A DNA stretch of 64,000 nt from Microbulbifer pacificus (GCF_002959965.1 NZ_PREV01000027.1:248001-312000); one strand, 5' to 3'; shown: positions 26,263-35,481, numbered from the stretch's first letter. The notes: generated by a model from the sequence alone, not told the origin. Made by a program: numbers and translations.

Positions 26263-27462
26263 ATGACCAAGCTTAAATTGTCTGCGGCTGTTTGTTTGAT
26301 CACCAGTTTTGGGGCGGGCGCGGCACTGGCTCAGACCGAAGCGGCGGCGGTGAAATTGGGGAGCGGTATCAACTTTACCCCGACCCTGAATATTGACCTG
26401 CAAAACGACGATAACGTTACTAACGCGGAAACCAACACCATCGAGAGCGTGGTGGCGGTCATCAATCCGAATTTCCTGTTGTCCGCCGATGACGGTGTTT
26501 CTGCGTACAGCGTGAATTACTCTCTGCTGCGCGGTGAGTACTTCGACAGCGAAGACGACAACTACACCGACCATTTTGTAACCGGCACTGCGGGTTGGGA
26601 GCTGAACGCGCGCAACCGTCTGGAGCTGTTCGGCAACTTTACCGATGGCCACGAGCCGCGCGGTACCGGGTTCTCTCAGGGTTCTGGCAATGTGCAGAAC
26701 GAGCCGGACCGTTTCAAAAGCAGCGACATCAACGGTACCTACACCTTTGGTGCGGAAACCGCCAAAGGGCAGCTGGTGCTGAACCTGGGTACCGCCGATA
26801 AAGATTACGAAGGCGGCATGCGCACCGCTGGCCGCGACCGCGGCACCGACTACGGCTCTGTTACCTTCAATTACAACACCGGCGGCCGCACCAGGCTGCT
26901 GGCGGAAGTGGGCCGCCGCGAGATCGGTTACGACTACACCCCGGTGGGCGTGGAAACCCTGGACAGCGCTGAAATGCGTTACCAGGTGGGCGTGACCTGG
27001 GAAGGTACCGCAAAAACCACCGGTACCATCAAGGTGGGTAGCCGCTCCAAGGATTTCGTGAGCGGCGAGCGTAAAGACTACACCGGCCCGAGCTGGGAAG
27101 CCGGCATCCGCTGGACGCCGAAAACCTACAGCGCGTTTGATTTCAACACCGCGCGCCGCAGTGATGAAACCAGCGGTGTGGGCAACTTCATCGACGTGGA
27201 GAGCTACACCCTGAGCTGGCACCACTCGTGGGCGGACCGCCTGAGCAGCCAGGTGACCTTTGATCACTCCATCAACGACTACCTGGGTTCCCGCGTAGAG
27301 CGCGAGGAAGACATCAACACCGGTACCCTGCGCCTCAATTACCAGGCCCAGCGCTGGCTGGCGTTTAACGCGGGTATCAGTGTGTCTGACAAGGATTCTT
27401 CCGCGGCGGGCTTCAGCTACGAGAAGAACCTGACCTTTATCGGCCTGCAGGCCTCCCTGTAA
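26263..27462 (+). CDS. Outer-membrane beta-barrel protein of EPS locus (BBP2-type)
   Basis: A 399-residue precursor with a clear Sec signal peptide (residues 1-24, cut after GAALA). The rest alternates short polar/aromatic strands with DNxTDxE-type turns and finishes with a strand ending in leucine (LTFIGLQASL), as expected of a barrel of about 16-18 strands. It resembles the putative beta-barrel porin-2 group often found in EPS operons beside Wza/Wzc homologues. Likely forms or assists the outer-membrane exit. GGATAGGAAAC gives a good ribosome site. A CRP-like site and an inverted repeat lie in the 199-base upstream gap. Confidence 0.82.
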   Translation: MTKLKLSAAVCLITSFGAGAALAQTEAAAVKLGSGINFTPTLNIDLQNDDNVTNAETNTIESVVAVINPNFLLSADDGVSAYSVNYSLLRGEYFDSEDDNYTDHFVTGTAGWELNARNRLELFGNFTDGHEPRGTGFSQGSGNVQNEPDRFKSSDINGTYTFGAETAKGQLVLNLGTADKDYEGGMRTAGRDRGTDYGSVTFNYNTGGRTRLLAEVGRREIGYDYTPVGVETLDSAEMRYQVGVTWEGTAKTTGTIKVGSRSKDFVSGERKDYTGPSWEAGIRWTPKTYSAFDFNTARRSDETSGVGNFIDVESYTLSWHHSWADRLSSQVTFDHSINDYLGSRVEREEDINTGTLRLNYQAQRWLAFNAGISVSDKDSSAAGFSYEKNLTFIGLQASL

Positions 27463-27505
27463 GCCAGTGTTGTTTGTTTGATACAAAAACTTGACCGGTA
27501 AACCT

Positions 27506-28072
27506 ATGGGTATTTTTACCTCGTTTCAGCAGCGCGCACTCCGCGCTGCTTTTGTCTTTCTGGTGGGGATGATTGTGACCAGTGCGTACGCACAGGACGC
27601 AACCAGGGCCGCTGGCGATTATCAGCTGGGCTCCGGCGATAAAATCCTGATCAGTGTCTACGGGGAAGAGGATCTCACTCTGGAGACTATTCTCAGCGAC
27701 AGCGGGGTGATCAATTACCCCTTCCTGGGCGAGCTGAAAGTGGTGGGGCTGACCCTTTCCGGTCTTGAAAGTCTGATTGTGCGGGGGTTGAAGGGGGATT
27801 ACCTCATCAATCCCAACGTGCACGTTTCCATGCTGGAATATCGCCCCTTCTTTATTAATGGGGAAGTGGAAAAGCCCGGTGGCTATCCCTTTCAGCCGGG
27901 GCTGACCATCAGCAAGGCGGCGGCACTGGCCCAGGGCTTTACCGAGCGTGCCTCTGAAAACAAGATTTTTATTATCCGTGGTGATGATGCGAGCCAGACC
28001 AAAGTGAAAGCGGAGCTGAATACGCTGCTGCGCCCGGGCGACATCGTCACTATTGAACAGAGCTTCTTCTGA
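27506..28072 (+). CDS. Short Wza-like polysaccharide export protein (Poly_export/SLBB)
   Basis: Start set at the ATG at 27506 (188 residues); a TTG 15 bases earlier is less likely. Signal sequence residues ~10-30 ending in AYAQ, with no lipobox Cys. The Poly_export domain follows (YQLGSGDKILISVYGEEDLTLE; GVINYPFLGELKVVGLTLSGLE), then one SLBB domain (PFFINGEVEKPGGYPFQPGLTISKAAALAQGF). The long C-terminal alpha-helical barrel of classical E. coli Wza is missing, so the outer-membrane pore may be completed by the neighbouring barrel protein. Ends 14 bases before the kinase gene. Confidence 0.92.
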   Translation: MGIFTSFQQRALRAAFVFLVGMIVTSAYAQDATRAAGDYQLGSGDKILISVYGEEDLTLETILSDSGVINYPFLGELKVVGLTLSGLESLIVRGLKGDYLINPNVHVSMLEYRPFFINGEVEKPGGYPFQPGLTISKAAALAQGFTERASENKIFIIRGDDASQTKVKAELNTLLRPGDIVTIEQSFF

Positions 28073-28086
28073 GGTACCAGCAGCCC

Positions 28087-30348
28087 ATGAACGCGCAAGC
28101 AAACCTGCACCAGGAGCGTATGCTTCAGGAAGAAGTCATCGATCTTCGCCAGTACTGGCGTATTGTCGACCGTTTTAAATGGCGTATCGCCGCACTTTCC
28201 ATTGCCGTAACCATGATTACGGCCATGGTGGTGTTTTCCATGACCCCGCGCTACCAGGCCACCGCCACATTGATGATCGAGGCGGAACAGGCCAAGGCGC
28301 TCTCCATCGAGGAAGTGTACGGTCTGGATTCCAGTCGTAAGGAATACTTCCTCACCCAGTTCGAGATTCTCAAGTCCAAGCGCATTGCCGAGCGCGTGGT
28401 GACGCTGATGGGCCTGGATTCGCATCCGGAGTTTGATCCGGAGCAGCAGGAGGGCGGTTTTAGTATCCGTGCCATGCTGCCGTTCCTTTCCCAGGAAGAA
28501 CCTTTGAGCGAGGAAGAGGCCCGCCAGGTAAAACTGCAGCAGGTCACCGAGGCGTTTATCGAGCGCCTGAGCATTGCGCCGGTGCGCAATACGCAGCTGG
28601 TGAAAATTACCTTCGAATCCGAATCGCCGAAACTGGCGGCGGACGTGGCCAACAAGGTGGCCGAGGTCTACATCAACAGCCACTTGGAAGCCAAGCTGGA
28701 AATGACCCAGCAGGCCACCACCTGGCTGAACAGCCGCCTGGATGATCTGCGCACCAAGCTGGAAGAATCCGAGGCCCGTTTGCAGGCGTTCCAGGAAGCG
28801 GAAGGTCTTGTCGACGTGGAAGGTGTACGCGGTCTGGGCCGCCAGGAACTGAATGAAATCACCGAACAACTGCTGATGGCCCGTAAAGAGCTGAAGCAGG
28901 CGGCGAGTATTCGCGAGCTGGTGCGGATGAGTGGTAGTGATATCAATGCCCTGGCGAGTCTGCCAGAGGTGCTGAACCACAGCGTGATTCAGGATGTGAA
29001 GCGCGCGGAAGTGGAAGCCTCGCGCAAGGTCTCCGAGCTGGCACGCCGCTACGGCCCCAAACATCCGAAAATGATCGCCGCGGAAGATCAGCTGGAATCG
29101 GTGCAGGCGAAACTGCACGACGAAGTACGCCGGCTGGTGGCCGGTATCGAGAGCGAATACCAGGCGGCGTTGAGTAATGAGCGTTCATTGCAGGAAGAGC
29201 TGAATGCCACCAAGGCCGAGTATCAGGTAACTTCCCGCAAGGAAACCCGCTATCAGGAACTGAAGCGAGATGCGGACGTCAACCGCCAGCTTTACAACGC
29301 CTTCCTGACGCGTTTCCGCGAAACCAGCGAGACCTCCGATTTCGAAGCGGCCAACGCCCGTCTGACCGACCCGGCAGTGGCGCCGCGCAAGCCGGCCAAG
29401 CCGAAGAAGGCGCTGATCGTTGCCCTGGCGATGGTGGTGAGCGCGATGATGGGCGTGATGCTGGCGTTCCTGTTCGAGGCGCTGAACGATGGCGTGCGCA
29501 ACCCGGACGATGTGGAAAGCAAGCTGTCGCAGCGCATGATCGGCCTGCTGCCCTGGGTCGAGCACCAGAAAGACGAGCGCCTGAGCCTGCGCACTTTCTT
29601 CCAGTCTGGCCAGCACCAGTTCTCGGAGGCGGTGCGGACGCTGCGTACCAGCCTGGTGCTCTCGCACCTGGAAAAGCCGGCGAAAGTGATTTCCGTAACG
29701 TCGTCCATTCCCGGTGAGGGCAAGACCACCGTGTCTGAAAACCTGGCCTTCTCACTGGTGCAGATGGAAAAGGTACTGTTGATCGACGCGGACATGCGCC
29801 GCCCCTCCGTGGGCAAGGATTTCGGCTTGCCGATTTACCAGCCGGGTCTGTCCAACCTGATCGCCGGCAGCGCGAGTTTCGATGAATGCGTGCACCGGGA
29901 TGAGAACAGTGGTCTGGATGTGATTCCGGCGGGCGCGGTGCCACCAAATCCGCAGGAGCTGCTGGCATCCCCGCGTTTTGAGCAGCTGCTGCGCGAGCTG
30001 GGTGAAAAGTACGACCGCATTATTCTCGACACTGCGCCCGCGCAGGTGGTGAGTGATGCACTGGTGGTATCCCGCGTGGCGGATTCCATGCTGTACGTAG
30101 TGAAGTCCGACAGCACCCGCCAGAAAGTGATTACCGATGGTATTGGCCGTCTGCTGCAGGTCGGTGCCAAGATTGACGGCGTAGTGCTGAACCAGGTGGA
30201 TACCTCGTCCAAATCCAGCGGCTACGGTGAGTACTACGGGTATTACGGTGGCCGCTACGGCTACGGCGCTGAAAACGCGGTGGTCGCCGAGGAGGCCGCG
30301 AAGGCCAGAGCCGGTAAAGTGGAAGAGAAGCAGCCCGAGCTGGCATGA
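28087..30348 (+). CDS. Wzc/GumC-type polysaccharide co-polymerase and tyrosine autokinase
   Basis: A 753-residue inner-membrane protein. Wzz domain with first helix at ~residues 38-58, long periplasmic coiled coil (~200-400), second helix ~443-465 (KALIVALAMVVSAMMGVML). The BY-kinase domain follows: Walker A SSIPGEGKTT (~539-548), A' VLLIDADMRRPS (~562-573), B RIILDTAP (~644) and a C-terminal Tyr cluster with nine Tyr within about twenty residues (GYGEYYGYYGGRYGYG, ~712-728). It controls EPS chain length with autophosphorylation. Stop and start overlap with the phosphatase gene by 4 bases (ATGA), the classical kinase-phosphatase pair. Confidence 0.95.
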   Translation: MNAQANLHQERMLQEEVIDLRQYWRIVDRFKWRIAALSIAVTMITAMVVFSMTPRYQATATLMIEAEQAKALSIEEVYGLDSSRKEYFLTQFEILKSKRIAERVVTLMGLDSHPEFDPEQQEGGFSIRAMLPFLSQEEPLSEEEARQVKLQQVTEAFIERLSIAPVRNTQLVKITFESESPKLAADVANKVAEVYINSHLEAKLEMTQQATTWLNSRLDDLRTKLEESEARLQAFQEAEGLVDVEGVRGLGRQELNEITEQLLMARKELKQAASIRELVRMSGSDINALASLPEVLNHSVIQDVKRAEVEASRKVSELARRYGPKHPKMIAAEDQLESVQAKLHDEVRRLVAGIESEYQAALSNERSLQEELNATKAEYQVTSRKETRYQELKRDADVNRQLYNAFLTRFRETSETSDFEAANARLTDPAVAPRKPAKPKKALIVALAMVVSAMMGVMLAFLFEALNDGVRNPDDVESKLSQRMIGLLPWVEHQKDERLSLRTFFQSGQHQFSEAVRTLRTSLVLSHLEKPAKVISVTSSIPGEGKTTVSENLAFSLVQMEKVLLIDADMRRPSVGKDFGLPIYQPGLSNLIAGSASFDECVHRDENSGLDVIPAGAVPPNPQELLASPRFEQLLRELGEKYDRIILDTAPAQVVSDALVVSRVADSMLYVVKSDSTRQKVITDGIGRLLQVGAKIDGVVLNQVDTSSKSSGYGEYYGYYGGRYGYGAENAVVAEEAAKARAGKVEEKQPELA

Positions 30349-31070
30349 TCGACCTGCACTGCCATTTGTTACCGGGCATCGATGATGGTGCCCGCGATCT
30401 CGACCAGGCGCTGGTACTCGCCAGGGCCTCTGTCGAGGACGGCATCACCCATTGTGTGGCCACCCCGCATATCCATACCGGCCGCTTTCCCAACAATCTT
30501 TCTACGATTACCAGGGCCTTCAACCAGCTGCGTACGGCGCTGGAGGAAGAGGGGATTCCCCTGCAACTCGGTATGTCTGCCGAGATCCGTTTGTCCGAAG
30601 AAATCCTGAATATGGTGCTGCTGAAGCAGGTGCCTTATCTCGGCGAGTGGGAAGGCGAGCGAGTGTTGCTGCTGGAGTTGCCTCACAGCCATATTCCTCC
30701 GGGTACGGAACAGCTGATCCGTTGGCTGAGAAAACAGAAGGTTCGCCCGATGATCGCGCACCCGGAGCGCAACAAGGATGTGATGCGGGATTTCAATAAG
30801 GTGCTGCCGCTGGTGCGCGAGGGGTGCCTGTTTCAGGTAACCGCCGGTGCGGTCGCCGGGCATTTTGGTGAGCCGGCGCAGGAGCGCGCCATTCAGTTGC
30901 TGCAACAGGATCTGGTGACCATTCTCGCCACTGACGCCCATCACGAAGTGCGCCGCCCTCCGGTGCTGAATGCCGGGCGCCTGGCGGCAGCGGAGATCGT
31001 GGGAGAAGACAGGGCCTGGCAGCTGGTGCGCGAAAATCCGGGTAAAATTGCGGCTTTGCATTTTTCCTGA
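30345..31070 (+). CDS. PHP-type tyrosine-protein phosphatase (CpsB/YwqE family)
   Basis: A 241-residue metal-dependent phosphatase with the PHP signature MIDLHCHLLPGIDDGARD at the N terminus, ATPHIHTGRFPN (metal His pair), a metal-binding AHPERN and ATDAHHE near residues 195-201. It would dephosphorylate the C-terminal Tyr cluster of the kinase encoded just upstream with a 4-base overlap. This metal-type phosphatase (rather than the low-molecular-weight Wzb type) is common in Gram-positive CPS loci and in some marine gammaproteobacteria. Confidence 0.93.
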   Translation: MIDLHCHLLPGIDDGARDLDQALVLARASVEDGITHCVATPHIHTGRFPNNLSTITRAFNQLRTALEEEGIPLQLGMSAEIRLSEEILNMVLLKQVPYLGEWEGERVLLLELPHSHIPPGTEQLIRWLRKQKVRPMIAHPERNKDVMRDFNKVLPLVREGCLFQVTAGAVAGHFGEPAQERAIQLLQQDLVTILATDAHHEVRRPPVLNAGRLAAAEIVGEDRAWQLVRENPGKIAALHFS

Positions 31071-31081
31071 GTGCGATCACC

Positions 31082-31858
31082 ATGAACACCCAAACCTTTG
31101 CCGAGCCCTCGTCTTCCGGTCGCCGCCGTCGGCGTTCGAGAAGGCGCGCATCACCCGCGGCGAAGTTCCTTTCCTATATATGGCCCAGTGACGTGAGTGC
31201 GGCTCGCAAGCTGGGCGTCTGGGTTTCCGTTGCGGCGCTGGTCTGGCTCAGTGCACACGCCGCCGCGTTGGGGCTCGCGCATCTGCAGGTGTTGCGGGTG
31301 GAGAATCAGCTCGCCTATTGGTACAAGCGCGGTGAAGTCGCGTCTTCCGCGTCTATGGTTTCTGCGCTGAAGGCCATCGAGCAGGCCAATCGCCTGCACC
31401 CTGATAATCCCTACCAGCTCACCTTACAGGCGCGTTTGCTTGAATGGCGCGCCTACAATGGCGGCAACATTGTTCCACAGGACTACCGCGATGCCCTGCG
31501 ATTGCACCAGCGCGCGGCGGCACTGCGCCCCCTGTGGCCGGATAGCTGGGCGGATATGGCACAACTCAAGATCCGTCTCGGCGAATTCGACGGGGATCTG
31601 GATCACTACCTCACCCGCGCCGACCAACTCGGCCCCTACACCCCCGCCGTTCACCTGGCCATCGCCCAGGCCAACCTCCCGCGTTTGCCAACACTTTCCG
31701 GTGGCCAGCAGGAACTGCTGAAAACACACCTGATCCGCGGTGTGCAGGATCATCGCACCAAAAATCAGGTGATTGGTTTGGTAGAGCAATACAATCGCCA
31801 GCCGCAGGTCTGCCCGTGGCTGGAAGGCGAAAAGCACTTCCAGAAACTCTGCAAGTAA
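31082..31858 (+). CDS. VpsP-like membrane-anchored EPS protein
   Basis: A 258-residue protein: a basic N terminus with a run of Arg residues (13-24), one membrane helix (~residues 43-63, LGVWVSVAALVWLSAHAAALGLA), then a helical periplasmic region with TPR-like pattern (ALKAIEQANRLHPDNPYQLTLQARLLEWRAY). This matches the layout of VpsP-type proteins of Vibrio EPS loci, but I place it on architecture and context only. It follows the phosphatase gene by 11 bases and is the last gene of the operon. Confidence 0.68.
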   Translation: MNTQTFAEPSSSGRRRRRSRRRASPAAKFLSYIWPSDVSAARKLGVWVSVAALVWLSAHAAALGLAHLQVLRVENQLAYWYKRGEVASSASMVSALKAIEQANRLHPDNPYQLTLQARLLEWRAYNGGNIVPQDYRDALRLHQRAAALRPLWPDSWADMAQLKIRLGEFDGDLDHYLTRADQLGPYTPAVHLAIAQANLPRLPTLSGGQQELLKTHLIRGVQDHRTKNQVIGLVEQYNRQPQVCPWLEGEKHFQKLCK

Positions 31859-31864
31859 CCTCCC

Positions 31865-31880
31865 CTGTAGGCTCCTACAG
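31865..31880 (-). repeat. Partial REP-like hairpin
   Basis: CTGTAGG-CT-CCTACAG is a perfect 7-bp hairpin. Read on the minus strand it begins CTGTAGGAGCCT, the same 12 bases that open the repeat at 44455. It may also act as a weak stop between the converging EPS operon and the HEPN/MNT pair. Confidence 0.5.
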
Positions 31881-32204
31881 CGAAGCTCCTCTTCGATAAA
31901 ACTCCACACCAACACGTTCGATATGGTCGAGCAACTCCGGGCTTTCCAGCTCTGAATAAATGGAAAGATCGAAGGAGTAGGGGGTCAGCAGCTCGTCGAT
32001 TTCGGTTTCAATCTGGATCAGGTGGAGGGGTTGTAGCTCTGGCCCGATAAGGGTGAGATCAATATCCGACCCCTTGCGGTAGTTGCCTTTCGCCCGGGAG
32101 CCATAGAGCAGGGCGGACTCCACTTCGGGATGACGCTCAAAAACCTGTTGGAGACGGGTGATGGTTTCACTCGACAGCCCCCAGGCGCCGGATTCAATGG
32201 CCAT
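31875..32204 (-). CDS. MNT-type nucleotidyltransferase antitoxin (MntA-like)
   Basis: A 109-residue protein with the minimal nucleotidyltransferase motif LYGSRAKGNYRKGSDIDL (GSxAxG and DxD, residues ~34-51). MNT proteins of HEPN/MNT modules neutralise the HEPN RNase, in studied cases by adding AMP to it. It is second in the minus-strand pair and overlaps the HEPN gene by 11 bases. Function follows from family and pairing. Confidence 0.85.
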   Translation of the reverse strand: MAIESGAWGLSSETITRLQQVFERHPEVESALLYGSRAKGNYRKGSDIDLTLIGPELQPLHLIQIETEIDELLTPYSFDLSIYSELESPELLDHIERVGVEFYRRGASL

Positions 32205-32619
32205 GGTTTGAACTCAGTTGCTGCATCTTCCGTTGAAAGGACCGGAATAACGGATAGTAAACATCCCGGGTTCTTTCGATGATGGCGAGCACCGTTTTTT
32301 CATCATAGGCATGCACGGCGCGATTGCGGTCTGCAATCATGGCCATCCAGCTGTCGCCGTCTTCTATCAGTTCATTCTTGAAGGCGAACCGGGTGGCATC
32401 GCGAGATCCCATGATCTGAGTGTCTCCCTGGTACCTGGCGAAGTCTTTCAGAACATTCCACGCCAACTCATGTGTGAACTCAAATGCCTTGATGAATCCC
32501 TGCTTTTCGATATTGGAGAGGGCGCGCTGATGCTGAAGCTCCACGGCTTCCTGTAACTGCGCCAACGCCTTCTGATAGTTTTCGAACCGCTGCAGCCAAC
32601 GGATATCCGGGGCGGTCAT
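32194..32619 (-). CDS. HEPN-domain toxin (HI0074-type nucleotidyltransferase substrate-binding protein)
   Basis: A 141-residue all-helical protein with the family pattern RFENYQKALAQLQEAVEL near the start, FEFTHELAWNVLKDF (residues ~45-60), GSRDATRFAF and ADRNRAVHAYDEKTV. The RNRAVH motif supplies the RX4H catalytic pair of HEPN ribonucleases. AGAGGA lies about 11 bases before the ATG. It forms a type VII-like toxin-antitoxin unit with the downstream MNT gene. Located between the EPS operon and the helicase gene. Confidence 0.85.
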   Translation of the reverse strand: MTAPDIRWLQRFENYQKALAQLQEAVELQHQRALSNIEKQGFIKAFEFTHELAWNVLKDFARYQGDTQIMGSRDATRFAFKNELIEDGDSWMAMIADRNRAVHAYDEKTVLAIIERTRDVYYPLFRSFQRKMQQLSSNHGH

Positions 32620-33079
32620 GGGAATAGAAATCCTCTGGCGGGTGGGTATTTGAAATGATGTTGTGAAGTATAAAGGCCTGTCAAAACCCGGGCCAGAAAC
32701 GTATGGGGAACTCGCTCAAAAATTAAACTGGCACTCTCGCGCCAAACTGGTAGACTGCGCAGCCTCTCGCCCCGGCCCCGACAGTGGCTGTACAGGGGCG
32801 ACAGTCATCATGGGTAGCAGACCTCCTCGCCACAGGCCCCTGTCATAGAGTGGAATAAGCTTGAAATAGCCATGACACTGCTAAAAATCTACTGCACGTG
32901 CGCTTGACGGCGCCCGCTCGCGACGATTTTTGAGCCGTGCACCGGTGCTATTAATGGGCTTCTTCGCCTTGCCCAGCAATTCTTTGCCGTGAGCTATGGT
33001 TACCCCGTGGGGGCCCTATTGGGGGTCTTTACTGGCGCCGCCGCTCTGGCCCGGCCTTTATTATTCAAGTGAATTCAAC
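32620..33079. promoter_or_regulatory. 460-base leader region of the DEAD-box gene
   Basis: No convincing gene. A long-range inverted repeat (ACAGGGGC 32792-32799 with GCCCCTGT 32836-32843) and a TTGACG hexamer near 32904-32909 suggest a structured region and a promoter with an untranslated leader of more than 100 bases. Long leaders are common for deaD/csdA-type genes, where they serve cold-shock and autoregulation; here this is inference. Confidence 0.35.
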
Positions 33080-34852
33080 ATGACCGATTATTCCGAAGCC
33101 ACTGGTTTTGACCAGTTGGGCCTGCCGACTGAAATTCTCGAAGCCGTCACCAAACTGGGTTACGAAACCCCCAGCCCGATTCAGGCGCAGACTATCCCTT
33201 CACTGCTGGAGGGCCGCGATGTGCTGGGCCAGGCCCAGACCGGTACCGGCAAGACTGCGGCGTTTGCCCTGCCACTGCTGGCAAGCCTCGATCTGCGCGA
33301 CAAGCGCCCCCAGGCGCTGGTACTGGCGCCCACCCGTGAACTGGCCATTCAGGTGGCCGAGGCCTGTCAGTCTTACGCGGCCAACCTGAAGGGTTTTCAC
33401 GTTGCGCCGATTTATGGCGGCGCCGACTACCGTGGCCAGATCCAGCAACTGAAGCGCGGCGTACAGCTGATTGTGGGCACTCCGGGCCGCGTGATGGACC
33501 ATATGCGCAAAGGCACCCTGGACCTGTCTTCCCTGAAGATGCTGGTGCTGGATGAAGCCGACGAAATGTTGCGCATGGGCTTTATCGACGACGTGAAATG
33601 GGTGCTGGAACAGATTCCGGAAGAGCGCCAGATCGCGCTGTTCTCCGCCACCATGCCGCGCGAAGTGGCGGCGATTGCCCGCGAGCATTTGCACGATCCG
33701 GTGGAAGTGAAGATCAAGGTCAAGACGGAAACCGCCGAGACCATTCGCCAGCGTTACTGGCCGGTGGGCGGTCTGCACAAGATGGATGCCCTGACCCGTA
33801 TCCTTGAAGCCGAGCCGGTGGACGCGACCATTATTTTCGTGCGCACCAAGAACGCGACGGTGGAAGTGGCGGACAAACTTGCTGCGCGCGGTTTCGCCAG
33901 TGCCGCTCTGAACGGGGATATGGCGCAGGCCATGCGTGAGCAGGTGATCGACAAGCTGAAAGCCGGCAAACTCGACATCGTCGTGGCCACAGACGTGGCT
34001 GCGCGGGGGCTGGATGTGAAGCGCATCAGCCACGTGATCAACTACGACATTCCCTACGATACCGAAGCCTATATTCACCGTATCGGCCGTACCGGTCGTG
34101 CCGGTCGCGAGGGCGATGCGATCCTGTTCGTGGCGCCGCGCGAGCAGCGTATGCTGCGCACCATCGAGCGCGCCACCAAGAAGGCCATCGAGCGTCTTGA
34201 TCTGCCGACGGCGGCCGCGGTAAACGCGTCGCGTATGGAGAAATTCCAGCAGAAAATCACCTATACCCTGGCCGGCCGCCGCGACCTGGCACCGTTCCGC
34301 GATCTGGTGGAAAAATATCTGGAAAACAACGACGTTGATCCGCTGGATGTGGCCGCCGCGCTCGCCGCTATGGCCCAGGGCGACCAGCCGCTGCTGCTGG
34401 ATGAGCGCGAGCCTGCGCGTCAGGAGTTCCGCGAGCGCAAGCCGCGTCGTGACTTTGGGGATGACGACTTCGAAGACCGCAAGCGCAAGCCGCGTGACAA
34501 GAAGGGTTTTGACAAGGACAGCAAGCGTATTCCCGGTCCCGACGAGGGCAAGGAACGCTACCGCATTGAAGTTGGGCGCGAACACGGCGTGCGCCCGGGC
34601 AGCATCGTCGGTGCGATTGCCAACGAGGTGGATCTCGACAGCTCCTATATCGGTCGTATCGAGATTTACCCGGAATACACCACCGTGGATCTGCCGGAAG
34701 GTATGCCGCAGGAAATTTTCCAGCACCTGAAAAAGGTGCGGGTCAATGGTCGGCCGATGAACATTGCCCGCTTTGACGAATCGCGCGTGAAATCCGGTGG
34801 TAAAACCGCGCCGGCGTTCAAGAAGCGCAAGCCGAAGAAGTCATTCGACTGA
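33080..34852 (+). CDS. deaD: ATP-dependent DEAD-box RNA helicase (DeaD/CsdA type)
   Basis: The start is the ATG at 33080 (590 residues; MTDYSEATGFDQLGL), since the 28 codons upstream lack family similarity. Motifs in order: Q motif (GYETPSPIQAQ), Walker A AQTGTGKT, PTRELAIQ, TPGR, DEAD, SAT, ATDVAARGLDV and HRIGRTGRAG. An Arg/Lys/Asp-rich linker (~residues 460-500) leads to a C-terminal DbpA-type RNA-binding domain (GKERYRIEVGREHGVRPGSIVGAIANE...). The enzyme remodels rRNA and mRNA in ribosome assembly, especially in the cold. A strong terminator follows. Confidence 0.95.
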   Translation: MTDYSEATGFDQLGLPTEILEAVTKLGYETPSPIQAQTIPSLLEGRDVLGQAQTGTGKTAAFALPLLASLDLRDKRPQALVLAPTRELAIQVAEACQSYAANLKGFHVAPIYGGADYRGQIQQLKRGVQLIVGTPGRVMDHMRKGTLDLSSLKMLVLDEADEMLRMGFIDDVKWVLEQIPEERQIALFSATMPREVAAIAREHLHDPVEVKIKVKTETAETIRQRYWPVGGLHKMDALTRILEAEPVDATIIFVRTKNATVEVADKLAARGFASAALNGDMAQAMREQVIDKLKAGKLDIVVATDVAARGLDVKRISHVINYDIPYDTEAYIHRIGRTGRAGREGDAILFVAPREQRMLRTIERATKKAIERLDLPTAAAVNASRMEKFQQKITYTLAGRRDLAPFRDLVEKYLENNDVDPLDVAAALAAMAQGDQPLLLDEREPARQEFRERKPRRDFGDDDFEDRKRKPRDKKGFDKDSKRIPGPDEGKERYRIEVGREHGVRPGSIVGAIANEVDLDSSYIGRIEIYPEYTTVDLPEGMPQEIFQHLKKVRVNGRPMNIARFDESRVKSGGKTAPAFKKRKPKKSFD

Positions 34853-34880
34853 TCCGGTCCGGGGGCTTTCCTCGCAAATG

Positions 34881-34911
34881 AAAATGGGCACCTCGCGGTG
34901 CCCATTTTTTT
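34881..34911 (+). terminator. Terminator after deaD, probably bidirectional
   Basis: AAAATGGGCACC/GGTGCCCATTTT form a 12-bp stem with a TCGC loop and a T-run on the plus strand; the A-run on the left lets it serve the converging cytochrome b561 gene too. Confidence 0.93.
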
Positions 34912-34920
34912 ACATTCCGT

Positions 34921-35481
34921 TTACTTCCCACTTATCTTCACTTTGCCAAACGGCAGCATCTGCCGCAGTGTATTGTCTTTGGTGATCAGGTGGTGCCACA
35001 GCGCACCGCCGATATGCAGCACCAGTAATACCAGCAGTGCGTTCCACAGAAATTCCTTGTGCAAAAACGCCAGTTGTTTGGCGAGCGCTTCGTTTTTGGC
35101 CACGAAAGACGGCAGGTCAAACAGCCAGAAGAGGGTGGTGTCCCGCCCGGCAAACTGGCGCATCAGCAGGCCGGTCAGCGGCATTCCCAGCATGATCACA
35201 TACATCAGGCTCTGTACCAGCAGCGATACCGGCTTCTGCAGGCCGCTGCCATAAAGGGTGGGGCGGCCGTGGGTGGCGCGCCAGTACAAACGTGCGAGTG
35301 CCAGAAACAGCACGCTGAACCCCAGTGAAAAGTGCACCACCATCCACCAGCTGCGCATGGGGTCGCCCCGCTCGTAGAACTCGTGCAGCTCCACGGAGCC
35401 CCAGGCAAAAAGGATAAAAACGGCGATCAGCCAATGCAGGGTTTTGAGTGCAGGACTCCAGCTGCTGGCATTCTTGTTCAT
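34921..35481 (-). CDS. Cytochrome b561 (CybB family)
   Basis: A 186-residue inner-membrane protein with four hydrophobic helices and paired heme-ligand His residues (LHWLIAVFILFAW near residue 14; VVHFSLGFSVLFLAL near 49; FLHKEFLWNALLVLLVLHIGGALWHHLI near 140-165). It is a di-heme quinol-linked electron carrier. It faces the TonB receptor gene divergently across a 205-base gap with a Fur-box candidate, but a link to iron is not shown by sequence. Confidence 0.92.
   Translation of the reverse strand: MNKNASSWSPALKTLHWLIAVFILFAWGSVELHEFYERGDPMRSWWMVVHFSLGFSVLFLALARLYWRATHGRPTLYGSGLQKPVSLLVQSLMYVIMLGMPLTGLLMRQFAGRDTTLFWLFDLPSFVAKNEALAKQLAFLHKEFLWNALLVLLVLHIGGALWHHLITKDNTLRQMLPFGKVKISGK

Noticed and set aside
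32663..32848. Small plus-strand ORF in the deaD leader
   Set aside because: No ribosome site or family features; it overlaps the hairpin at 32792-32843.
33200..34726. A 508-codon minus-strand ORF
   Set aside because: Antisense to deaD, whose helicase motifs are complete.
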